From contig NZ_JAUOQE010000011.1 in the NCBI RefSeq assembly GCF_030547545.1, positions 1-64,000 on the forward strand: 64,000 nucleotides of DNA. Reading direction: 5' to 3'. The notes beneath the pieces were generated by a model. That model was given only the letters and a program-made list of their open reading frames with translations. It ran no database searches and had not been told where the DNA came from. This document shows positions 25,451-34,530 of this stretch, piece by piece; the stretch's first letter is position 1; every line of letters starts with the position of its first letter. A program made the translations under genes and the position numbers. The DNA is from Amphritea sp. 1_MG-2023 (GTDB lineage Bacteria > Pseudomonadota > Gammaproteobacteria > Pseudomonadales > Balneatricaceae).

Positions 25451-25711
25451 GCTGAGCGCTGCATTTCAATCGTATGGCTAACTGTATGGATCATTGACAC
25501 TGAGCGCCTGTCACGGATATTCAACTCTTGAAATTCAGCTGACGCGTTGTGGTGGGTTGATAAACGCGATGGTCAATCAATGAAATACTGTATTCGATTC
25601 TGTTATTTCTACATAAGAGCAATGCCGATTAACGCAGGCTGATACCGTTGGCCGTTGTTTTAAAGATAAACGATTTTTTATTGCTAACATCATTGGCAAA
25701 GGAGAGTAGCT
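25380..25711. other. Spacer between arsR and acr3
   Basis: 332 bases: the rest of element copy E and about 260 bases with no gene. acr3 may need its own promoter here or depend on read-through; I found no second copy of the arsR operator palindrome in it. Confidence 0.5.
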
Positions 25712-26728
25712 ATGGGTAACTTTGAGCGCTACCTGAGTGTATGGGTCGGTATCGCGATTATTGGCGGTGTTTCGCTGGGTAGTGGGTTGCCTGGTTTTTT
25801 TGAAATCATCGCAGCGTTGGAATATGCACATGTGAATCTGGTGGTGGCATTACTGATTTGGTTGATGATTTATCCGATGATGGTGCAAATTGACTTTTCA
25901 TCTCTCAAAGATGTGGGTAAGAAACCAAAGGGATTATTGCTGACGCTGAGCGTCAATTGGTTACTCAAGCCATTTAGCATGGCGTTCTTAGGTTGGTTGT
26001 TTTTTAAAGGTATTTTTGTTGATTGGGTCGATCCTGCAACCGCCAATGAATATATCGCTGGGATGATTTTATTGGGCGTTGCTCCCTGTACAGCGATGGT
26101 ATTTGTTTGGAGTCAGCTAACCAAAGGCGACCCTAACTATACGTTAGCGCAGGTATCCGTTAACGATATTATTATGATCTTTGCGTTCGCGCCGATTGCG
26201 GGCTTCCTGCTAGGCGTGACGGATATCTCAGTTCCTTGGGACACTCTGCTACTCTCGGTGGTGTTGTATGTGGTTATTCCTTTGGCGGCCGGCGCGATGA
26301 CGCGAAAACTCGTTGATCATAAGGATAATCACACCTCGCTCGAGCAATTATTAGCGACACTCAAGCCTTGGTCGGTGATCGGCTTGCTGACAACCGTTGT
26401 TCTGTTATTTGGTTTTCAAGCGCCGACCATACTGAATCAGCCGCAAGCGATTGTCTTAATTGCGATTCCCTTACTGATTCAGACCTATGGTATTTTTGCG
26501 ATCGCTTATTTCATCGCTAAAAAATTAAGCTTACCCCATAACATAGCGGCACCGGCATGTATGATTGGCACCTCTAACTTTTTTGAGTTAGCGGTGGCTG
26601 TGGCGATCTCATTGTTTGGCTTACACTCAGGTGCTGCGTTAGCAACGGTTGTCGGGGTGTTGGTTGAAGTGCCGGTGATGTTGAGTCTGGTTTGGTTTGC
26701 CAATAGAACGCGACATTGGTTTGCTTAA
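25712..26728 (+). CDS. acr3: ACR3-family arsenite efflux permease
   Basis: 338 residues with about ten membrane helices. The conserved Cys126 lies in [19 protein letters not shown], the essential cysteine of ACR3 carriers, and the last helices carry [15 protein letters not shown] and [15 protein letters not shown]. It expels As(III) using the proton motive force. AAGGAG precedes the ATG. It belongs functionally with arsR upstream. No arsC or arsH gene is visible nearby. Element copies E and F bracket the gene in opposite orientations. Confidence 0.95.
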   Translation: MGNFERYLSVWVGIAIIGGVSLGSGLPGFFEIIAALEYAHVNLVVALLIWLMIYPMMVQIDFSSLKDVGKKPKGLLLTLSVNWLLKPFSMAFLGWLFFKGIFVDWVDPATANEYIAGMILLGVAPCTAMVFVWSQLTKGDPNYTLAQVSVNDIIMIFAFAPIAGFLLGVTDISVPWDTLLLSVVLYVVIPLAAGAMTRKLVDHKDNHTSLEQLLATLKPWSVIGLLTTVVLLFGFQAPTILNQPQAIVLIAIPLLIQTYGIFAIAYFIAKKLSLPHNIAAPACMIGTSNFFELAVAVAISLFGLHSGAALATVVGVLVEVPVMLSLVWFANRTRHWFA

Positions 26729-26781
26729 AGCTCTCGCAGTGCCTAGGGTTAGCCTTCACTGGCCATCAAAGGCTGTACAGC

Positions 26782-26855
26782 TAAGGTAGGTGCGAATAAG
26801 TCCGTTATATTCTCTGTAAGCCAGAGGCGTAATTGACTTATTCGCACCTTCCCTA
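26782..26855. mobile_element. MITE-like element, copy F (74 bp), at the break of an amidase gene
   Basis: TA-flanked minimal form, inverted relative to copies D and E (CCGTTATATTCTCTGTAAGC reads first). One terminal repeat has a substitution (AGGTAGG). The open frame of the amidase remnant begins immediately at its right end. Confidence 0.92.
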
Positions 26856-26856
26856 G

Positions 26857-27206
26857 CGGCCTTAATTGAGCAGGGCTTATCGATGGATCGGGCAACCTAT
26901 GTCGCCTCACTCGATGCGGTACAAGCCTGCCGTGATTGGCTGTGGTCGTTGGCGCCAGAGGCGGACGCTATTCTGACGCCCGCGGCACCAGATATTGCGC
27001 CTTTAGGTCATGATGCGACGGGGGCGCCGCATATGAGTCGGCCTTGGCAGGCAATGGGTTTACCCGTTGTTAATGTGCTGGGTATCGCCGATGAAAATGG
27101 CGTGCCGCTGGGATTACAGCTGGTAGGTAAACTGCGTCAAGATGATACCTTGTTGACGCATGCGGCTACTCCTCGTTGCGCTGATCATTCCCCACCGACC
27201 CATTGA
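26857..27206 (+). pseudogene. C-terminal remnant of an amidase-signature enzyme
   Basis: About 115 codons that read as the C-terminal third of an amidase (AtzF/GatA-like fold): EQGLSMDRATYVASLDAV, then DAILTPAAPDIAPLG, RPWQAMGLPVVNVLGI and GVPLGLQLVGKLRQDDTLL. The catalytic Lys/Ser/Ser and the Gly/Ser-rich signature, which lie in the N-terminal part, are missing. The frame is open right up to the inner edge of mobile element F with no start codon of its own, so the 5' part has been lost at the element. A terminator-like hairpin follows. The ATG at 26883 would be an internal codon of the ancestor. It lies next to a DUF1989 gene, a family often linked to urea or guanidine amidohydrolases. Confidence 0.8.
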
Positions 27207-27226
27207 GCCTCGCTCGATGGGTCGGT
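27194..27226 (+). terminator. Terminator-like hairpin after the amidase remnant
   Basis: ACCGACCCATTGAG (27194-27207) and CTCGATGGGTCGGT (27213-27226) pair over 14 bp with one wobble and a 5-base loop, followed by CAGTTTCGTT. It probably ended the original amidase transcript. Confidence 0.65.
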
Positions 27227-27443
27227 CAGTTTCGTTAGCAACCATCAAGTTAAATAGAGCGCTGGATGGTGTTGTTCTGATGTTGTTAGCACGTCTATAT
27301 TGCCGTTGCTGAGGTTACCATCGCGGATCTTCGCCGCTACCGATGGAATAGCGGCACTTGAAATAGACGTTAGAGAAAGTAAGCGTCACCGAATGCTGCT
27401 CTAGATCGCAGCAGCGCTGTTTAATCCGCTTGATGATATACGC

Positions 27444-28316
27444 TTACAAACCATGTTGGCCGCGATAGCCGTTGGTTGGAGGCGATTGCCAGTCACATAA
27501 AGCACCTTCGGCTGGTTGATAGATCTCCACCAACAGCGGATAGCAGGGCGTACTGTCATCTGAATGGCTACTGCCGCAATCGCCACCGGGGCAAGCCGAG
27601 AGGGCGCCGAGTAGGTCTATCTCCGCAAAGAATTCAATGAAGTCACCCGGGCGCACGGGGCTCGCTTTCATAAAATATTGATGGGTATCGCGGGTAAAGC
27701 CGGTGCACATAAAGACATTGAGTACGTCATGCACATGGGCTTCGGCTTCACTCAGGGGTAGCGCTTGATGTTTGGCTAACGCGCGGGTGAGATTAGAGTG
27801 ACAGCAGTGATGGTAGTCGAGCCCTTTTAATAGGTTGTTTGTATAGGGATCGCAACGGGTGCCGATGACATCGTGAATACCGGCGCCATCGGCATCCCAA
27901 CCATACCAATCTAGGGTATCGTGGGTGATGGTTGCCAGTGGGCGTAGGTTAGGAAGGTTGCTCCATAAGCGGTCGCCGGTGGTGACATGGCTGGCGTGTA
28001 ACTGACGTGTTTTGCCACTATAGAAGCGTTCAGATAGGTCGGTAGCATTCCATAGGTTCAGATCGCCTACCTGTGGGCCTTCGACACTGACGATGCGACA
28101 GAAATGGCCAGCTGGGACATGAAACGAAGCCGCATCACGCGGTGCAACCATGACTTCAGCGACTTTCTCCATGGTTTGTCTGGCTTGTTGATATAGCTGA
28201 GCATCATAGGCAGGTAAACAGTCCACGTCATAGCAGATGACCGGTTTAGCCGCGCGTCTCTGTTGAGCATCGGTAGGCGGTGTATTTTGAGCATTGCTGA
28301 TGTCTGATCTGTTCAT
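27444..28316 (-). CDS. DUF1989 / urea carboxylase-associated family protein
   Basis: 290 residues. It matches the DUF1989 pattern: VPAGHFCRIVSVEGPQVGDLNLW, a central HASHVTTGDRLWSN, IGTRCDPYTN, CCHSNL and DVLNVFMCTGFT, then RPGDFIEFFAEIDLLGALSACPGGDC near the C-terminus. In known cases, DUF1989 proteins accompany urea carboxylase, and the CgdA/CgdB pair acts as a carboxyguanidine deiminase; conserved Cys and His suggest metal binding. Here it stands alone, facing an amidase remnant, which hints at a partly lost urea or guanidine pathway. Its own function cannot be fixed from the sequence. The start follows a weak CGGAAC site. Confidence 0.75.
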   Translation of the reverse strand: MNRSDISNAQNTPPTDAQQRRAAKPVICYDVDCLPAYDAQLYQQARQTMEKVAEVMVAPRDAASFHVPAGHFCRIVSVEGPQVGDLNLWNATDLSERFYSGKTRQLHASHVTTGDRLWSNLPNLRPLATITHDTLDWYGWDADGAGIHDVIGTRCDPYTNNLLKGLDYHHCCHSNLTRALAKHQALPLSEAEAHVHDVLNVFMCTGFTRDTHQYFMKASPVRPGDFIEFFAEIDLLGALSACPGGDCGSSHSDDSTPCYPLLVEIYQPAEGALCDWQSPPTNGYRGQHGL

Positions 28317-28706
28317 CGTTTAGTTCCGTGTTGAATGTTATTAGGAGAGTGGTAACGAGGCTGACTTAAGCCTATTCAAGCATATTGCCATGAGATCAAA
28401 AATGCTATGCATCCATCCCATTGTCGCATGAAGCGATTCGTTGTTTTCATGCGCTGCTTTCATTCGGAGATTAGTGCCCCTTGTGATGGCTGCTGACGTG
28501 AGTATTAGGGCGCTTGAATAGCATTAACACGACGATTCCTATGTACTTTCCTATGGACTACTTTCACGTGACTAGTTCCTTTGATGCTACCACCGACTGA
28601 CATGAACGTATTAAGCCCGCGATCGCTATTGTGGCCTAATTTTTCACATGATCGACAATCGGTGCCTATACTCAATGTTGATATAGGCAATATAAAGGAG
28701 ATGAAC
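28317..28706. other. Divergent promoter region between DUF1989 and usp genes
   Basis: 390 bases without a gene. The longer frame from 28581 in phase with the usp gene has no ribosome site and no family similarity. The only structure noted is the inverted repeat just before the usp ribosome site. Confidence 0.5.
28663..28689 (+). promoter_or_regulatory. Inverted repeat directly upstream of the usp ribosome site
   Basis: TGCCTATA (28663-28670) and TATAGGCA (28682-28689) are exact inverse copies separated by 11 bases, 6 bases before AAGGAG. It could be an operator or a 5'-leader hairpin controlling the usp-symporter pair. Function inferred from position only. Confidence 0.45.
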
Positions 28707-29144
28707 ATGTCAACAAAATTGATTGTTGGTTTAGATGGAAGTGAGCCTGGAGAGCGTGCATTGACGTATGCCAAGCAGCTATCAACGCTGATTGGTGACT
28801 GTATGATCGAACTGGTTTATGTCATTGAGTGGTCTCCTTATAGTTTCCAAACAGCCGAAGAAAATGCGAGGCGGCATCAGCGACGGGAACAGGAGATCAA
28901 ACAGGCATCGGAACGTGTGATTACACCGGCATTAGAAGCGATGAAGTTGGAAGGTTTTGTCGCGGGGGGACGTGTATTACATGGGGATGCTGCCGAATTA
29001 TTGAACTCAGTGGCAATCAAAGAGAAGGCGCAGCAGATTGTTGTGGCTCGCTCGACAGAGAGTGGGTTAGCGGCAAAACTGTTTGGCAGTGTCACCGCCA
29101 AGTTGGTGATGAGTGCGAGCGTTCCAGTCACCGTTGTTAATTGA
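28707..29144 (+). CDS. Universal stress protein, UspA family
   Basis: 145 residues in the usual UspA single-domain range: STKLIVGLDGSEPGERALTYA at the N terminus, ELVYVIEW, and the C-terminal nucleotide loop VVARSTESGLAAKLFGSVTAKLV. The loop lacks the first glycines of the G-2x-G-9x-G(S/T) ATP motif, so ATP binding is doubtful. The start at 28707 is chosen because AAGGAG lies 6 bases upstream; the ATG at 28701 would leave no spacing. It is 9 bases upstream of the AGCS symporter, so the two are co-transcribed, as is common for Usp proteins that accompany transporters. Confidence 0.88.
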   Translation: MSTKLIVGLDGSEPGERALTYAKQLSTLIGDCMIELVYVIEWSPYSFQTAEENARRHQRREQEIKQASERVITPALEAMKLEGFVAGGRVLHGDAAELLNSVAIKEKAQQIVVARSTESGLAAKLFGSVTAKLVMSASVPVTVVN

Positions 29145-29153
29145 GGCTCTCTT

Positions 29154-30707
29154 ATGCGTATTCAAAAAACACTTAGCAGTATCCTTATGACTCTCTTGTT
29201 GTGTTTCTCTAGCGCATCGGTATTGGCCGAAGAGGGGAGCATCGATCAGACTGTCAATGAGGCGTTTGCTTTAGCAACCGGTTGGTTTGTTAATTTAATT
29301 TTTGCGCCCTTACCCGGTACGAGTTTTCCGTGGATCGTCCTCTGGTTGGTTACTGGGGCCACGGTCTTCACCTTCTATTTTGGCTTTATTCAATTTCGGG
29401 CGGTGAAGCATTCGATCGGTTTGATTAAGGGCGATTATTCGGATCCTGATGATGCCGGTGAGGTGTCTCACTTTCAGGCGTTGGCGACCGCGCTATCGGG
29501 AACGGTGGGGTTAGGTAATATCGCCGGTGTGGCGGTGGCGGTGAGTATTGGCGGGCCGGGTGCAACCTTCTGGATGATTTTAGCCGGCTTGATGGGGATG
29601 GCTTCGAAATTTACCGAGTGTTCACTGGCGGTGAAATACCGTAATGAATATGCCGATGGTACGGTTTCGGGTGGCCCTATGTATTACATCTCCAAAGGCT
29701 TTAAGGAGAAGGGGCTTCCGGGGGGCGGCATACTGGCGGTGTTGTTCTCGATCTTTTGTATCTTGGGCGCTCTCGGTGGCGGTAATATGTTTCAGGCGAA
29801 TCAGGCGCATGCACAGATCAGTAGTATTGTCGGCGATTATCCTGGTTGGATTACCGGCGTTATTTTTTCAATCATCGTGTTTTCGGTGATTGTTGGGGGG
29901 ATCAAGTCGATTGCGAATGTAACAGAAAAAGTGGTGCCCTTTATGGGCATTCTTTACGTGCTGGCATCGTTAGCGATCATTCTCATGAATCTCGATAAGG
30001 TCGGCTGGGCATTTGGTCAGATTTTTGAGGGGGCCTTTACTGGGCTGGGGATCGCCGGTGGTTTTGTCGGTGCCTTGATTCAAGGCTTTAAACGGGCGGC
30101 TTTTTCGAATGAAGCGGGTGTTGGTTCAGCGGCGATTGCTCACTCGGCGGTGCGCACTAAAGAGCCGATTACCGAAGGGTTTGTTTCGTTGCTTGAACCG
30201 TTCATCGATACCGTGGTGATCTGTACGATGACGGCCTTGGTGATTATTATCACTGGTCAGTTAACCATTGATCCGGCAACGGGTTTGTATCTGGTGGGTG
30301 AGAGTGGTCGTATTATTACAGCGGATGGTTCTTCCGGTGTAGCACTGACTTCGGCAGCGTTTGGTTCGGCTTTCTCTTGGTTTCCTTATGTCCTTGCGAT
30401 TGCCGTCGTCCTGTTCGCTTTTTCCACCATGATTAGCTGGTCTTACTATGGCTTAAAGGCTTGGACTTATCTCTTTGGTGAGGGTAAAACCGCTGAGCTT
30501 GTATTTAAAGTCATCTTTTGTCTTTTTGTCATCATCGGTGCGGCGGCCAATCTTGGCCCCGTGATCGATTTCTCCGATGCTTCCATCTTCGCTATGGCGG
30601 TCGTCAATATTATAGGTCTGTACTTCTTGATGAGCTTGGTTAAAGTTGATTTGAAATCCTATCTGTCACGTTTGCAGTCGGGTGAAATCAAGAAATTTAA
30701 GAACTAA
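29154..30707 (+). CDS. Sodium:alanine symporter family protein (AGCS)
   Basis: 517 residues, about ten membrane helices after an N-terminal signal-like segment (ILMTLLLCFSSASVLAEEG). Family marks: FQALATALSGTVGLGNIAGVAVA, GGPGATFWMILAGLMGMASKFTE, PFMGILYVLASLAIIL, KRAAFSNEAGVGSAAIAHSA. It takes up alanine or glycine with Na+ (or H+). The signal-like extension is longer than in typical AgcS/AlsT proteins. Nine bases after usp, followed by a strong terminator. Confidence 0.93.
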   Translation: MRIQKTLSSILMTLLLCFSSASVLAEEGSIDQTVNEAFALATGWFVNLIFAPLPGTSFPWIVLWLVTGATVFTFYFGFIQFRAVKHSIGLIKGDYSDPDDAGEVSHFQALATALSGTVGLGNIAGVAVAVSIGGPGATFWMILAGLMGMASKFTECSLAVKYRNEYADGTVSGGPMYYISKGFKEKGLPGGGILAVLFSIFCILGALGGGNMFQANQAHAQISSIVGDYPGWITGVIFSIIVFSVIVGGIKSIANVTEKVVPFMGILYVLASLAIILMNLDKVGWAFGQIFEGAFTGLGIAGGFVGALIQGFKRAAFSNEAGVGSAAIAHSAVRTKEPITEGFVSLLEPFIDTVVICTMTALVIIITGQLTIDPATGLYLVGESGRIITADGSSGVALTSAAFGSAFSWFPYVLAIAVVLFAFSTMISWSYYGLKAWTYLFGEGKTAELVFKVIFCLFVIIGAAANLGPVIDFSDASIFAMAVVNIIGLYFLMSLVKVDLKSYLSRLQSGEIKKFKN

Positions 30708-30750
30708 CGCGTCACGCGATAATGTTTACAGCCTTATCTGTTGGCAACTC

Positions 30751-30785
30751 AACGGGGTAAAAAGAAATTTTTACCCCGTTTTTAT
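30751..30785 (+). terminator. Strong rho-independent terminator of the usp-symporter operon
   Basis: AACGGGGTAAAAA (30751-30763) pairs with TTTTTACCCCGTT (30768-30780) around a GAAA tetraloop, followed by TTTAT. 13-bp stem, 43 bases after the stop codon. Confidence 0.95.
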
Positions 30786-31006
30786 ATCGGCCTCGGTGAA
30801 TAAAAACGCTCGATTAATGTGACCCTGATCTTGCGAGTCGCTAATGATACAGTGCCTGCGATGCTGACGATCCATTTACCAATCTAGCTCCTCAGCCCTC
30901 TAACAACCGTTGTCGGACTGTTTAGGCTATTTATTGTCAGGTATATTGGTTTATCTGTACGCGTTTTAGCGATAGGTTTTTTCATACGTTTGATTCAGGA
31001 GCCACT

Positions 31007-32833
31007 ATGCACAGTGTTATTGAGCAAGTTACCGCCCGAATTATCGAGCGGAGTCAGGACAGTCGAGCCGCGTATGTAAGGCAGATGCAGGCTGCCGAAG
31101 AGCGGGGTGTTCATCGTGCGCGCTTATCATGCGGTAATTTAGCTCACGGCTTTGCCGCTTGCGATACCGAAGATAAACAGGCGTTGACGTTAACTAATGC
31201 GGTCAATGTGAGTATTATTTCCGCCTATAACGATATGTTATCGGCCCATCAACCCTTCAAGACGTTCCCCGATATCATTCGTCAAGCGGTACATGAGATG
31301 GGCTCGGTGGCTCAGTTTGCCGCCGGTGTACCGGCCATGTGTGATGGCGTGACGCAGGGACAGCCGGGTATGGAGTTGAGCTTATTTAGCCGAGATGTGA
31401 TCGCGATGGCGACGGCGGTGGGCTTATCTCATAATATGTTTGATGCGGCGTTATATTTAGGCGTGTGCGATAAAATTGTGCCGGGGCTATTGATTGGCGC
31501 GCTCCGCTTTGGTCATTTGCCGACGTTGTTTGTACCCGCAGGGCCGATGCCAAGCGGCCTGCCGAATAAAGAAAAGGCGAAGATTCGACAGCTGTATGCC
31601 GAAGGTAAGGTGGATCGTGCGGCGTTATTACAGTGCGAGTCGGACTCTTACCATAGTGCCGGTACTTGCACCTTTTATGGTACGGCTAACAGCAATCAGA
31701 TGATTGTCGAGATGATGGGGTTACATCTACCGGGTGCCTCTTTTGTTAATCCCGGTACGTCGATGCGCGATGCTCTAACCCGAGAGGCGGCGCAGCAGGT
31801 GGTGCGCCTGACACAGCAGAATGGTGAATTCACGCCGCTGTATCACATCGTGAATGAGCGTTCATTAGTGAATGCGCTGGTGGCGCTGCTGGCCACCGGC
31901 GGCTCGACCAATCATACCCTGCATCTAATCGCGATTGCCCGTGCGGCGGGTATTATTATTAATTGGGATGATTTTGCCGAGCTATCGGCGGTCGTGCCGT
32001 TGTTAGCTAAGGTTTACCCCAATGGTGATGCCGATATTAATCACTTTCAGGCCGCGGGTGGCGTGGCTTATCTGGTGCGTGAGTTGCTATCGGCGGGCTT
32101 ATTGCATGACGATGTGATGACGGTGGTTGGCCGCGGCTTGTCTCGATACACTCAAGAACCCGCGATTGAAAATGATCAATTGATCTGGCGTGATGGTATC
32201 ACCGCATCGCTTGATTGCTCCGTGTTGAGCCGCGTTGCTGAGCCTTTTAGTGCCGATGGCGGCTTAAAGCTGATGCAGGGGAACCTGGGACGTGGTGTCA
32301 TTAAAGTCTCAGCGGTCGCGCTAGAGAATCAAGTGGTTGAAGCGCCGGCGATCGTGTTTGACGATCAAGATGAGGTTAAAGAAGCGTTTGAGTCGGGTAA
32401 ACTGAATCGTGATTTTGTTGCTGTGGTGCGTTATCAGGGGCCGAAAGCCAATGGTATGCCCGAGCTACATAAGCTAACGCCTTTTCTTGGTACGCTGCAA
32501 GATCGCGGTTTTAAGGTGGCCTTGGTGACCGATGGCCGGATGTCCGGCGCCTCAGGCAAAGTGCCTGCGGCGATTCATGTATGGCCTGAAGCGAGCTTGG
32601 GCGGCCCATTAGCTCAGGTCGTCAATGGCGATATGATTCGCGTGGATGCCAAGCGGGGTGTTTTGCAACTGCTCGCTGATGATGACGCTTGGTTATCACG
32701 CGGGCAGTCAATGCCGGCGACTGCCGCGCAACATCATCAGGGCATGGGACGTGAATTGTTTGCGCCCCTGCGTCAACAGGTGAGTTGTGCCGAGCAAGGC
32801 GCCAGTGTCTTCAAGTTTACCGCTATCGATTAA
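31007..32833 (+). CDS. edd: 6-phosphogluconate dehydratase
   Basis: 608 residues, the usual length. It is an IlvD/Edd family iron-sulfur dehydratase. Visible marks are [69 protein letters not shown] and [19 protein letters not shown]; the cysteines in the first three hold the 4Fe-4S cluster. It converts 6-phosphogluconate to KDPG in the Entner-Doudoroff pathway. AGGAG precedes the ATG. eda, pgl and zwf lie 1.7-4.6 kb downstream on the opposite strand, so the pathway is complete here but split between two strands. Confidence 0.97.
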   Translation: MHSVIEQVTARIIERSQDSRAAYVRQMQAAEERGVHRARLSCGNLAHGFAACDTEDKQALTLTNAVNVSIISAYNDMLSAHQPFKTFPDIIRQAVHEMGSVAQFAAGVPAMCDGVTQGQPGMELSLFSRDVIAMATAVGLSHNMFDAALYLGVCDKIVPGLLIGALRFGHLPTLFVPAGPMPSGLPNKEKAKIRQLYAEGKVDRAALLQCESDSYHSAGTCTFYGTANSNQMIVEMMGLHLPGASFVNPGTSMRDALTREAAQQVVRLTQQNGEFTPLYHIVNERSLVNALVALLATGGSTNHTLHLIAIARAAGIIINWDDFAELSAVVPLLAKVYPNGDADINHFQAAGGVAYLVRELLSAGLLHDDVMTVVGRGLSRYTQEPAIENDQLIWRDGITASLDCSVLSRVAEPFSADGGLKLMQGNLGRGVIKVSAVALENQVVEAPAIVFDDQDEVKEAFESGKLNRDFVAVVRYQGPKANGMPELHKLTPFLGTLQDRGFKVALVTDGRMSGASGKVPAAIHVWPEASLGGPLAQVVNGDMIRVDAKRGVLQLLADDDAWLSRGQSMPATAAQHHQGMGRELFAPLRQQVSCAEQGASVFKFTAID

Positions 32834-32934
32834 TGATATCGATTAAATAGCACCGATACTGACGAGTCGGCTTCAGAGGCTCAAATATGTAAGCCCGAAG
32901 GCTGTTGATATCCAAGTACAAAAAAGCATAACTC

Positions 32935-32986
32935 AATAGCTCAGCGAAATAGCTCAGCGAAATAGCTCAGCGAAATAGCACAGCAG
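32935..32986. repeat. Four tandem 13-bp repeats upstream of the mutarotase gene
   Basis: AATAGCTCAGCGA occurs exactly at 32935, 32948 and 32961, then a variant AATAGCACAGCAG at 32974-32986, ending 29 bases before the mutarotase start. A 13-bp unit does not keep a reading frame. Possibly slippage-prone leader DNA; no known binding site recognised. Confidence 0.93.
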
Positions 32987-33015
32987 AAGAGCCTAACCAG
33001 GCGAGGCAGGATTTG

Positions 33016-33915
33016 ATGAATGAGACAGCGTGGCAAGGCGATCTTGAGCAAACGATCTCAGGCTATGCACGCGGACAGACTGAGCTACAGTGGCACGGTT
33101 ATGATCTCTGTGTGTTTAAGCAGTCGTGGGGTGAGCTCGTTATTGCGCTGCAGGGTGGGCAAGTGCTGTTGTTTCGCCCCGCTGGTGAACAGCCGCTGCT
33201 TTGGCTCACGGATCAACCGGCGGCTGGGGGTGCTATTCGTGGTGGTGTGCCGCTGTGTTGGCCTTGGTTTGCTGAGCCTATCGATGATGCTTCGCTACCT
33301 AAACATGGGGTTGCGCGAACAGCCCGTTGGACACTGGAGTGTGTCTCGATGAATGCCGAGGGTGGCTGCTGGCGTTTGCTGCCACCGCCATCACTGTGGC
33401 ATGGCTTGACCCTTGCACTTGAGGTGACGGTTGAGGCAGGCGCACTTAGTCTGGCATTAACCTCACATAACCTCACTGCTCAGCCGATCGCGATGACACA
33501 GGCGTTACATAGCTATTTTGCGGTGTCTGATAGCGCTCAAGTCGAACTGCAAGGGTTAGATGGTTTGCCTGTGCGGGATAAGTTACAAGGGATGCAAGCA
33601 CGCCTACATCATGGCGCGGTGATGTTTCCGGAGGCAACCGACGTGATCTTCGGCCATGACAGTGAGACAGCGGTGAGACTGATTGATCATGGTTGGCAGC
33701 GGGTCATCGGTATTCAAAAGCAGGGCAGCCGTTCGACAGTGGTTTGGAATCCCGGCGCTGCTGCTGCCGAGATAGGGGATGTGGGGATCGATCAAGTGTC
33801 TCGGTTTGTCTGTGTTGAAGCGGCTTGCACCCGTTTTTACGATCGGCCATGGATCGATGCCGGCGAAACTCAGACATTAACGACTTCGTTTCGCGTGCTG
33901 CCTTATTCCAGATAA
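33016..33915 (+). CDS. D-hexose-6-phosphate mutarotase (YeaD-like aldose 1-epimerase)
   Basis: 299 residues from ATG 33016; the frame opens one codon earlier at TTG, but GAGGCAGGA is placed for the ATG. The family pattern is clear: GGQVLLFRP, AIRGGVPLCWPWF, LPKHGVARTARW (catalytic His) and MTQALHSYFAVSD. It interconverts alpha and beta anomers of glucose 6-phosphate, which feeds Zwf. This fits its place among edd, eda, pgl and zwf. It probably has a separate transcript after the tandem repeats. Confidence 0.9.
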   Translation: MNETAWQGDLEQTISGYARGQTELQWHGYDLCVFKQSWGELVIALQGGQVLLFRPAGEQPLLWLTDQPAAGGAIRGGVPLCWPWFAEPIDDASLPKHGVARTARWTLECVSMNAEGGCWRLLPPPSLWHGLTLALEVTVEAGALSLALTSHNLTAQPIAMTQALHSYFAVSDSAQVELQGLDGLPVRDKLQGMQARLHHGAVMFPEATDVIFGHDSETAVRLIDHGWQRVIGIQKQGSRSTVVWNPGAAAAEIGDVGIDQVSRFVCVEAACTRFYDRPWIDAGETQTLTTSFRVLPYSR

Positions 33916-34009
33916 ATAAGCTTGTTGAGTGGTTCAAGCGTATTCTGTGACTGTTCGCGCTTGCCGATTTAGCATGATACAAATCACTTCGCTAAGCACG
34001 CAACAATCG

Positions 34010-34483
34010 TTATGCACTAGAGGGTATACGCTTTTCCAGATAGCGTTCATAATCGGGTACTTTATACTGATGTTGCGCGTTTAATAGCGGTGAACTAATC
34101 ATGAAGTCAGCGGTGCTTCGATTGCAGGCAACGGCGACATTCCATACCGCGGCGACCCGTAACAGCGCTTTAACATCGGGATCATGAGGCATCGGTTCGA
34201 AGGGATCCCAGAAGAAGATAATCATATCTAACTTTTGTTCTGTGAGCAGGGCTCCGATCTGCTGATCACCGCCGAGCGGGCCGCTAATCAGTTTGGTGAT
34301 CGGTGTTTTTAAGCTGCGTTCGAGTAAGTGGCCGGTGGTGCCTGTGGCAAATAAGGTATGTTGCTGTAGCGTCGATAGGTTTTTGTGAGTCCAATCGAGT
34401 AGATCTTGTTTCATATTATCGTGCGCGATCAGAGCGATACGCTTTTGCGCTGGCATCGCTATCTGCTTCATCTCTATGTCCAT
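34010..34483 (-). CDS. mgsA: Methylglyoxal synthase
   Basis: 157 residues (E. coli 152). It has the phosphate-binding FATGTTGHLLE, SGPLGGDQQIGALL, the catalytic Asp in IIFFWDPFEPMPHDPDVKALLR, and WNVAVACNRSTADFMI. It makes methylglyoxal from dihydroxyacetone phosphate and relieves sugar-phosphate stress, sensible beside Entner-Doudoroff genes. The start at 34483 follows GGAAG; an ATG four codons later is possible. Probably co-transcribed after eda. Confidence 0.96.
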   Translation of the reverse strand: MDIEMKQIAMPAQKRIALIAHDNMKQDLLDWTHKNLSTLQQHTLFATGTTGHLLERSLKTPITKLISGPLGGDQQIGALLTEQKLDMIIFFWDPFEPMPHDPDVKALLRVAAVWNVAVACNRSTADFMISSPLLNAQHQYKVPDYERYLEKRIPSSA

Positions 34484-34530
34484 ATCGGCTTCCGGTAACG
34501 TTGTTTATGATCGATCTCTTTTGATGAATA

